Assembly (NCBI GenBank): GCA_002372545.1
Contig: DFHD01000095.1
Location: forward strand, 1-18,878
DNA length: 18,878 nucleotides
Direction of reading: 5' to 3'
Origin: Lachnospiraceae bacterium UBA3732
GTDB lineage: Bacteria; Bacillota; Clostridia; Lachnospirales; Lachnospiraceae
The stretch's first letter is position 1. The number at the start of each line of letters is the position of its first letter. Below are positions 13,358-18,878 of this stretch, in pieces. Both the position numbers and the translations under genes were made by a program. The notes below the pieces were generated by a model that worked only from the letters and a program-made list of their open reading frames with translations, made no database searches and had not been told where the DNA came from.

Positions 13358-14704
13358 ATGGAAGAAAGAGATTTTGATGTCAAACTGCTTCCGGAGCTTT
13401 TGGAAGAGCGGCGTTTTCTGGAGGCCCGCTCTATTCTGTCGGCAATGAATCCCGTTGATATTGCTGCTGCCCTCGGCGAAGTGCCGGAGGAAAGTCTGCT
13501 CAAGCTGTTCCGCATTCTCCCCAAGGAGATCGCGGCTGATGTTTTCGTGGAAATGGACAGCGACGAGCAGGAGCTTTTGATCAAGGGTTTTTCCGATGCC
13601 GAGCTCCAGGCAGTCATCCGGGAAATGTACGTGGATGATGCCGTGGATCTGATAGAAGAAATGCCGGCCATTGTGGTGAACCGAATTCTCAGACATACCG
13701 ACCCCGCCACCCGGAAAGAGATCAATGAACTTCTGAAGTATCCGGAGGACAGCGCCGGCAGCGTGATGACCACCGAGTATATGAGCCTGAAGAGTACCAT
13801 GACAGTGGCGGATGCCTTTGAACGGATCAGGACAACCGGTGATGAAAAAGAAGATATTTACACCTGTTACGTGATGGATGCCAACCGCAAGCTGCAGGGC
13901 ATCGTCAGCGTCAGGGAGCTTCTGCTTTCCGACAGAAACGATACCATCGGAAACCTGATGGAGACCAATGTAATCTCGGTCAGCACCATGGCAGATCAGG
14001 AAACAGCGGCAAAGCTGTTTGATAAGTATAACCTGACTGCCCTGCCGGTAACGGACGGCGAAAACCGGCTGGTGGGTATCATCACGGTAGATGACGCTAT
14101 CGATGTCCTGCAGGAAGAGAATACAGAGGATATCGAAAAGATGGCCGCCCTGCATCCCCAGGAGGAGACATACTTTGAGACGACTGTGCTGCAGCACGCC
14201 AGAAACCGCCTGCCCTGGCTCTTTATCCTGATGTTCTCCTCTATTATGACCGGCCTTATCATTGAGCATTATGAGGCGGCTTTTCAGACCATGCCGCTTC
14301 TGGTCGCACTGATGCCCATGCTGATGGATACGGGCGGAAACTGCGGAACCCAGGCCTCGACGCTGATGATCCGCGGTCTTGCCCTGGACCAGATCAGACT
14401 TACCGATTATCTGAAAGCTCTCTGGAAGGAACTGAGAGTGGCAATGCTTGTTGGCGCATGCCTTTCCCTGGTGAACGGTATCCGCGTATATATTCAGTAT
14501 CATGATCTTAAGCTGGCTGCCGTGATCGGAAGCACACTCTTTTTTGTTGTACTTGTTGCCAAGTCTCTTGGCTGCACCCTGCCCATGCTGGCCAAGAAGC
14601 TGAAGCTGGATCCTGCCATTATGGCATCGCCCCTCATGACAACCCTTGTGGATGTCAGCGCCGTTTTCATCTACTTCCGGATTGCTACAGCAATCCTCCT
14701 TTGA
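13358..14704 (+). CDS. mgtE: MgtE-family magnesium transporter
   Basis: A 448-residue Mg2+ channel/transporter, the usual family length. Residues ~10-130 form the MgtE N domain (repeated LPKEIAADVFVEMDSDEQ, IREMYVDDAVDLIEEMP). Two CBS domains follow at ~138-200 and ~205-262 (LQGIVSVREL, LVGIITVDDAIDVL). Five membrane helices from ~285 carry the signatures LLVALMPMLMDTGGNCGTQA and DPAIMASPLMTTLVDVSAV, the latter with the pore aspartate of the family. The cytosolic N and CBS domains bind Mg2+ and close the pore when the ion is plentiful. GGAGG lies 9 nt before the ATG. Transcription starts at the promoter at 13147-13175; the long leader may regulate it. It is convergent with the ChW protein gene. 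Confidence 0.95.
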   Translation: MEERDFDVKLLPELLEERRFLEARSILSAMNPVDIAAALGEVPEESLLKLFRILPKEIAADVFVEMDSDEQELLIKGFSDAELQAVIREMYVDDAVDLIEEMPAIVVNRILRHTDPATRKEINELLKYPEDSAGSVMTTEYMSLKSTMTVADAFERIRTTGDEKEDIYTCYVMDANRKLQGIVSVRELLLSDRNDTIGNLMETNVISVSTMADQETAAKLFDKYNLTALPVTDGENRLVGIITVDDAIDVLQEENTEDIEKMAALHPQEETYFETTVLQHARNRLPWLFILMFSSIMTGLIIEHYEAAFQTMPLLVALMPMLMDTGGNCGTQASTLMIRGLALDQIRLTDYLKALWKELRVAMLVGACLSLVNGIRVYIQYHDLKLAAVIGSTLFFVVLVAKSLGCTLPMLAKKLKLDPAIMASPLMTTLVDVSAVFIYFRIATAILL

Positions 14705-14710
14705 TCTGCC

Positions 14711-14723
14711 GCCCGGCACGGGC
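14711..14723. terminator. Weak hairpin between convergent mgtE and ChW genes
   Basis: GCCCG-GCA-CGGGC is a perfect 5-bp stem with a 3-nt loop, in the 57-bp space between the two convergent stops. The T-rich stretch on the plus strand starts about 12 nt later, so it is a poor intrinsic terminator. An alternative stem CGGCA/TGCCG overlaps it. Confidence 0.35.
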
Positions 14724-14761
14724 TTGCCGCCATGTTATTTGTTATTTATAGTTTTCTTTTT

Positions 14762-17134
14762 CTACGGGTTTTCCTTAAGCATCCGGTGGTAATTCTGATA
14801 CACCCAGATGCCGGCTGAGCCGTATGGTTTCATGTAGGCATCGTTTCCGCGGGATTGTGTCAGATTCGGATCGCAAACGTACACATTTCCGTCCACAACG
14901 ATCTCACACCAGGAATGTGCGGTTTCCCCTCCGCTCATGAGCGGAATAAAACCGGCGATCTGGTAAACCTCATAATCCATGACACGCGCCATCTCATAGA
15001 AGGTGGCCGCCATCACATAGCAGTTTCCCGTACCATTGCGGAACCCCTGCTGTGCGAGCACGTAGCTTCCCCAATCCTCTGTGTAGACAGTCTTTCCGGA
15101 ATAAGAAAGACTCGAAGCAAAGGCATACGCATTTTCCAGACTCCATCCTATCCGGTCCAGGGTCTCTGCAGCCGCCGGGTCGGAGCTGCGAAGGAGGTAG
15201 GTTTTGGTATCCGTCCCCTTTTTCAGGATCAGGATCCGCATTCCCTCGATCCGGCCCGCCCCTTCGGGATTCCCTGCAGTTTTTCCGTTTGCCGACCATT
15301 CAGTCCAGCCCGTTCTGTGCAGATATACGCTGTAATAGAGATCAAACTTCTCTTCCACTTCACCTGACAGCTTCATTTCCACAGCCAATAGTTCCTGATT
15401 CTGTCCGGTTGTCCCTGAAACACCACCATCCCTCTTCCAGTCCTGCCAGCCACTTCCCTTCAGATTGCTCCTGTAGCTGATACTGCCGCTCCAGGCTGAA
15501 CTGTCGAGGCGGACCGAATAAGCTTCCAGCCTTTTTCCTTCTGCCGGATGTCCGGCAATCCCGTTTTTTCCGGTCCAGTCTTCCCAACCATAGCTCTGCA
15601 CATGTGCCCGGTAAAGCGGTTCGGGATCCTTTGCCACATAGCCGGTTCCCGGCGTCTGTTTCACAGATGAATTCACTCCGGCTAAAGCGTCAAGCCTGGC
15701 CGTATCCGGACGTCCCCCCTTGGGCACAAGAACGATCTGGATCGCCTCCAGTCTTTTGGACTGTCCTGCCGTACCGGCATATCCGCCATTCTTTGTCCAT
15801 CCGAGCCAGCCATAGGTCTGCGCCTGCACCCGGTAATAGATATCAAAAACCCCGGCAATCTCACCGGTCAGACTGATCCGGATGGCCTCCAGCCTTTTCG
15901 ACTGACCAACCGTCCCGGAAACCGCTCCATCCTCCTGCCAGTCCTGCCATCCATAGCTCTGCACATGGGTCATGTAACGCACGCCGCCGGACACGGAGCT
16001 GTTTGCCAGACGGATTTCAATCCCTTCCAGCCGCTTGGCCTTTCCCACCGTTCCGGAGAGTCCGCCGTTTGCTACATAATTCTGCCAGCCGAAGCTTTGG
16101 ACATGCGTCCGGTACTGAATATCCGCATTTACATAGGAAGCTGCCTCTGTTACCTTTGTCCCGGAGGAGATTTCCGCCATACCGTTCAGCGCACTGTAAT
16201 CCGGCTCCGCAGTCTTTTGCACAAGAACGATCTGAATTGCCTCCAGTCTTTTGGACTGTCCTGCCGTTCCGGCTGCCTCTCCATTTTTTGACCATCCGAG
16301 CCAGCCATAGGTCTGTGCCTGTACCCGGTAATAGATATCATATTTTTCCGCCAGCTCGCCGGTTAGGCTGATCCTGATGGCTTCCAGGCGTTTTGCCTGT
16401 CCCGTCGTTCCGGCCTCGGCGCCGTCCACCCTCGCATCCTGCCAGCCATAGCTCTGGATATGCACACTGTAGCTGACGCTTCCCGGAACCTCCGTATTTT
16501 CCAGACGGATCCGGATCCCTTCCAGACGCTTTGCTTTCCCTACCGTACCCGACATGGCTCCGTTTCTCCGGTCGTCCTGCCAGCCATAGGTCTGAACATG
16601 CGTACTATAGACAATATCCGGCACGCCCTCAGCAGCCTCTGTCTGTTCGGCATTCTCCGATTTATCCTTTACATCCGTCTTCTCCGCTTCCGGTCCGGAT
16701 TCAGCACTCTGCTTCCCTGCATCCTTCCGGTTTCCATCTGCGTCAGCATCTTCATCTTCTCCTGCCGAAGGCTCTTCGGCGTTTCCATCAAATGAAGCAT
16801 CTCCGGGGCTTGCCTGGAACGGCTCTGTCACAGAGCCTTCTCCGGAAAGGTCTTCCGGCTCTGTCACAGATCCTTCTCCGGAAAGGTCTTCCGGCTCTGT
16901 CACGGAGCTTTCTCCGGGCAGACCTTCCGGTTCTTCCACCGGATCATATCCATTTGAATCGGATTCAGATGAATCTGACTCAACTGAAACAGGTTCAAAT
17001 GAAACAGACCCAGCTTCTGCGGTTTCATCCGCAGATGCCACGCTTCCGTTCCACCCTCCGAACATACAAAAGAAAGCCAGGAGTAAGGCTATCCATTTTT
17101 TTATTCTATATTTGGAAATTCCGTATTTTTTCAA
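14762..17134 (-). CDS. Secreted ChW-repeat protein with C-terminal transglutaminase-like domain
   Basis: About 790 residues; numbering here counts from an upstream TTG at 17155. A basic N-terminus and hydrophobic stretch (WIALLLAFFCMFGG) with ASA|DE form a signal peptide. Residues ~50-180 are an acidic Ser/Glu/Pro-rich linker containing three 12-residue repeats. Nine ChW repeats (~183-645) follow, each about 45 residues with a GWQxW..G..GT.G..KRLEAI core, arranged in three triads. The C-terminus (~660-797) is transglutaminase-like with C712 (GTGNCYVMA), H747 (AHSWCEI) and D762 (VCDPN), an intact Cys-His-Asp triad. ChW repeats are thought to mediate surface or substrate binding; the catalytic domain may be a cysteine protease or crosslinker. 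A stop codon precedes 17155; TTG 17134, with GGGAGG 13 nt upstream, is the preferred but imperfect start. It is the last gene of a three-gene surface operon. Confidence 0.88.
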   Translation of the reverse strand: MKKYGISKYRIKKWIALLLAFFCMFGGWNGSVASADETAEAGSVSFEPVSVESDSSESDSNGYDPVEEPEGLPGESSVTEPEDLSGEGSVTEPEDLSGEGSVTEPFQASPGDASFDGNAEEPSAGEDEDADADGNRKDAGKQSAESGPEAEKTDVKDKSENAEQTEAAEGVPDIVYSTHVQTYGWQDDRRNGAMSGTVGKAKRLEGIRIRLENTEVPGSVSYSVHIQSYGWQDARVDGAEAGTTGQAKRLEAIRISLTGELAEKYDIYYRVQAQTYGWLGWSKNGEAAGTAGQSKRLEAIQIVLVQKTAEPDYSALNGMAEISSGTKVTEAASYVNADIQYRTHVQSFGWQNYVANGGLSGTVGKAKRLEGIEIRLANSSVSGGVRYMTHVQSYGWQDWQEDGAVSGTVGQSKRLEAIRISLTGEIAGVFDIYYRVQAQTYGWLGWTKNGGYAGTAGQSKRLEAIQIVLVPKGGRPDTARLDALAGVNSSVKQTPGTGYVAKDPEPLYRAHVQSYGWEDWTGKNGIAGHPAEGKRLEAYSVRLDSSAWSGSISYRSNLKGSGWQDWKRDGGVSGTTGQNQELLAVEMKLSGEVEEKFDLYYSVYLHRTGWTEWSANGKTAGNPEGAGRIEGMRILILKKGTDTKTYLLRSSDPAAAETLDRIGWSLENAYAFASSLSYSGKTVYTEDWGSYVLAQQGFRNGTGNCYVMAATFYEMARVMDYEVYQIAGFIPLMSGGETAHSWCEIVVDGNVYVCDPNLTQSRGNDAYMKPYGSAGIWVYQNYHRMLKENP
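15221..16609 (-). repeat. Nine-copy ChW repeat region in three triads
   Basis: Encodes nine ChW units in the order A-B-C, A-B-C, A'-B'-C'. Triads 1 (residues ~183-312) and 2 (~348-477) are nearly parallel: unit A has GTVGKAKRLEGI, unit B ends in KRLEAIRISLTGE, unit C contains YRVQAQTYGWLGW and GTAGQSKRLEAIQIVLV. Triad 3 (~515-645) is diverged (AEGKRLEAY, QNQELLAVE, GAGRIEGM). Linkers of about 35 residues separate the triads. Confidence 0.85.
16821..16928 (-). repeat. Three tandem 36-bp repeats in the ChW protein linker
   Basis: Units at 16821-16856, 16857-16892 and 16893-16928 encode SVTEPEDLSGEG-type 12-residue repeats. The first two are almost identical, the third is diverged (LPGESS). The length is a multiple of three, so copy-number change keeps the frame. 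Confidence 0.88.
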
Positions 17135-17163
17135 TTGATTCGCAAATCCTCCCAACTATGGTT

Positions 17164-17181
17164 CAGGCGGTCAGCCGCCTG
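17164..17181. other. Hairpin just upstream of the ChW protein gene
   Basis: CAGGCGG and CCGCCTG form a perfect 7-bp stem around a 4-nt loop, in the 50-70 bp between the acyltransferase stop and the ChW gene start. No T tract follows on either strand, so it may act as a processing or stability element between cistrons rather than a terminator. Confidence 0.5.
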
Positions 17182-17204
17182 CTTATTAAAAATCCGTGAA
17201 CCGG

Positions 17205-18377
17205 TTATTCCGCTGATTTTTCCGAAACAGTTTTGCGGCGTATCCGCTGCTTTCCGGTCCGATAAAGCAAAACGATCACATAAGACAGAATAAATACAGC
17301 AAACGTCAGCAGGAGCATCATCAGGAAACCGCCCCTTTTCAGCGGATCAAAATCCGTACATTTGAATACATAACGGAGAAAGGCCAGATGGATCAGATAG
17401 ATGCCAAAGGAGCAGTCGTCAACCGACATAAGGAAGCGTGACACTATTCCGGAGAGAGCGGTCGCGCCTTCCCGCACTTCTGTTCCCCCTTTCTCCGTGG
17501 AGGTATCCTTTTTCTGTTGCAAGGTCTTTCCCTTCCGGTTCTCTCCCTGCGAAGCCTGCGCCTCAGAAGACATCGCAAGAGAAAATACGCCAACGGAAAA
17601 AAGTACAACCGGAAGAAACGCATAGCTTCCCAAATAATCGGTCAGATCATTCTTCCACTTCGTCCCGGCATGGTATACAGCATAATAGTACAGAAATATG
17701 ACAAGAACCAGGCCGGTAAAAGTGAGGGCCAAACCGGTTTTCCTTCTTATTTTCAGCTTTCCGGAAAAAATAAGATGTCCCAACATCAGATAAACCGGAT
17801 ATATGGAATTTACAGCCAGCGAAAAGCCCGCTTTAACTCCGGATATCTTATCGATCAGCGGAAGAACAGAGAAGAAAAACAGCATGATCAGCACAAAAAC
17901 AAGGCATTCCTTCAGAGAACTGTTTAATACGAATCTTTTGATCACAGGGATGAGCAGATAGAGCCCGATCAGCATATAAAGATACCACAAATGAGACCAG
18001 CTCGACCGGGTATAGAATTTCTTGAAGATCACCTTGATCAGCGACGGAGAAAGACCGTCATGATTCATCCAGGCATCGATCACTGCAAATGCAGCGACAG
18101 AAAGAAAAAGAACGATCAGTATCCGCGGGATATATCTTCCGAACATTCTTTTATAGTCTGCCTGCCTTCCCTCATCCAGCAAAAGCGCACCTGTGACCAT
18201 AACAAAGCAGGGCACGCACCACATCATAAGGTACTGCGGCAGACCGAAAACAAACTCTTCTTTCCTTGTCATCTGACCGTAAAAAGCAACCATGCAGATG
18301 GCAAACGTATGCAGGAGTACGATCCCCAGCGAAGAGACAGCCCGAATATAGGAAATATGACGATTTCTGTGATTCAA
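17205..18377 (-). CDS. Acyltransferase-3 family membrane protein
   Basis: A 390-residue integral membrane protein with about ten hydrophobic helices. It matches the acyltransferase-3 (OafA/WecH-like) family: ISYIRAVSSLGIVLLHT near the N-terminus holds the family's early Arg and conserved His, followed by MWCVPCFVMVTGALLL and the WSHLWYLYMLIGLYLLIPVI signature around 130-145. Such enzymes move acetyl or other acyl groups onto extracytoplasmic sugars or peptidoglycan/teichoic acids. A charged, low-complexity insert (~275-315, rich in Lys, Glu, Gly, Thr) splits the late helices before SVDDCSFGIYLIHLAFL. The start is TTG 18377, supported by GGAGG 9 nt upstream. It follows the lipoprotein gene by 17 bp and precedes the ChW gene, so its acceptor is likely a surface polymer; the acyl donor and acceptor are unknown. 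Confidence 0.87.
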   Translation of the reverse strand: MNHRNRHISYIRAVSSLGIVLLHTFAICMVAFYGQMTRKEEFVFGLPQYLMMWCVPCFVMVTGALLLDEGRQADYKRMFGRYIPRILIVLFLSVAAFAVIDAWMNHDGLSPSLIKVIFKKFYTRSSWSHLWYLYMLIGLYLLIPVIKRFVLNSSLKECLVFVLIMLFFFSVLPLIDKISGVKAGFSLAVNSIYPVYLMLGHLIFSGKLKIRRKTGLALTFTGLVLVIFLYYYAVYHAGTKWKNDLTDYLGSYAFLPVVLFSVGVFSLAMSSEAQASQGENRKGKTLQQKKDTSTEKGGTEVREGATALSGIVSRFLMSVDDCSFGIYLIHLAFLRYVFKCTDFDPLKRGGFLMMLLLTFAVFILSYVIVLLYRTGKQRIRRKTVSEKSAE

Positions 18378-18394
18378 AGCTTATACCCTCCGCA

Positions 18395-18832
18395 TCAGTT
18401 CATGAGGCCCTCATCCCCTATACAGGAATCATCATCCGATGGTGCCGGTTCGTCAGCTTCCGGCTCTGCAGCCTCAGGCTCCGTATATTCCGGTTCCGAA
18501 TAATCCGGATTCTCCACGGCCGGTGCTTCCTGAACATCCGCTTCCGTTTCGTTTACCTGTTCTTCCGTTTTCTTCTCTGCTTCGGTCTCTGTCTGCTTTG
18601 TTTCGGTCGTTTTGGCCTCTGTTGCTTTTTCTGTCGTAACCTTCTCTGTATCTGTTTCCGTTACCTTTTCCGTCGTCGCTTCATCCGTCTTTTTTTCAGA
18701 TACTGCTTCTGTCACGGTATTTTCCGTCGCACGGGAAGAGTCCTTTCCGCACCCGGATACTGCCGCCGCCAAAGAAAGCACCAGAAAGAAAGCCAGCTTT
18801 TTAGTCGATTTATTTGTATACTTCTTGATCAT
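18395..18832 (-). CDS. Thr/Glu-rich putative lipoprotein
   Basis: A 145-residue protein. The N-terminus is a lipoprotein signal: basic MIKKYTNKSTKK, hydrophobic LAFFLVLSLAAAV, then lipobox VSGC with the cysteine at 28. The mature part is low-complexity: about 60 residues of TEK/TET/ATE-type repeats, then an acidic Pro/Glu segment (EPEYTEPEAAEPEADEP) and a short tail DDDSCIGDEGLMN with one cysteine. No domain is recognised; it could be a wall-spanning spacer that anchors a short C-terminal tail outside the membrane. The ATG has a GGGGGTG element about 7 nt upstream. It is the first of three genes read leftward with 17 bp to the acyltransferase gene, so it probably belongs to the same surface operon. 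Confidence 0.8.
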   Translation of the reverse strand: MIKKYTNKSTKKLAFFLVLSLAAAVSGCGKDSSRATENTVTEAVSEKKTDEATTEKVTETDTEKVTTEKATEAKTTETKQTETEAEKKTEEQVNETEADVQEAPAVENPDYSEPEYTEPEAAEPEADEPAPSDDDSCIGDEGLMN

Positions 18833-18858
18833 ATTTTACACCCCCGCTTTTCGAGCGG

Positions 18859-18878
18859 TAGTGTCAAGTCTGACACTA
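18859..18878. repeat. Perfect palindrome at the right window edge
   Basis: TAGTGTC and GACACTA, 7-bp arms with a 6-bp centre, end at the last base of the window, about 27 bp upstream of the lipoprotein ATG. It could be an operator for the surface operon or the inverted-repeat end of an insertion sequence; the context needed to decide lies outside. Confidence 0.6.

Noticed and set aside
13319..14719. A 466-codon open frame on the minus strand
   Set aside because: It is the antisense shadow of mgtE, which has all family signatures, a promoter and a good ribosome binding site.

Overview
The window looks like a chromosomal segment of a Gram-positive clostridium, most likely a Lachnospiraceae-type organism. 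This is an inference from four things: a secreted protein with ChW (clostridial hydrophobic, conserved W) repeats, strong AGGAGG-type ribosome binding sites, several TTG/GTG starts, and sigma-A-like promoters of the TTGACA-17-TATAAT kind. No rRNA, tRNA, CRISPR array, phage gene or intact transposase gene was seen.

Left part (1-10424) is read almost entirely from the minus strand. In transcription order from the right it holds: a small XRE regulator (10179-10424); an ArsR-family metal sensor (9606-10022) with a palindromic promoter; a membrane GGDEF(degenerate)-EAL protein (7566-9506) ending in a strong terminator; a metal operon of a free-standing HMA metallochaperone (7144-7362) and a Zn/Cd/Pb-type P1B ATPase (5227-7134), driven by a near-consensus promoter with a 10-bp-arm operator at the start site; a FIST-GGDEF protein (3354-5129) followed 9 bp later by a MraY/WecA-like phosphoglycosyl transferase (2364-3344); a CbxX/SpoVK-type AAA+ ATPase (573-2288); and the N-terminal third of ATP-type PEP carboxykinase (1-394), cut by the window edge.

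Middle part (10425-14704) is read from the plus strand. Two WYL-domain regulators overlap by 4 bp (10552-13016). A 341-bp intergenic region (13017-13357) carries two different 23-bp direct-repeat arrays, a strong promoter and a roughly 175-nt leader, followed by the magnesium transporter gene mgtE (13358-14704).

Right part (14762-18832) is again minus strand and looks like one cell-surface operon: a Thr/Glu-rich lipoprotein, an acyltransferase-3 membrane protein, and a large secreted protein with nine ChW repeats in three triads plus a C-terminal transglutaminase-like domain with an intact Cys-His-Asp triad. A perfect 7-bp-arm palindrome lies at the right edge.

Themes linking the genes are metal homeostasis (ArsR, HMA protein, P1B ATPase, MgtE), cyclic-di-GMP signalling (one likely synthase, one likely hydrolase on either side of the metal operon) and the cell envelope (MraY-like transferase, acyltransferase, ChW protein). 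The least explained parts are the mgtE upstream region with its repeat arrays and short leader ORF, the tandem WYL pair, the FIST-GGDEF/MraY-like pairing, and the ChW-transglutaminase operon.
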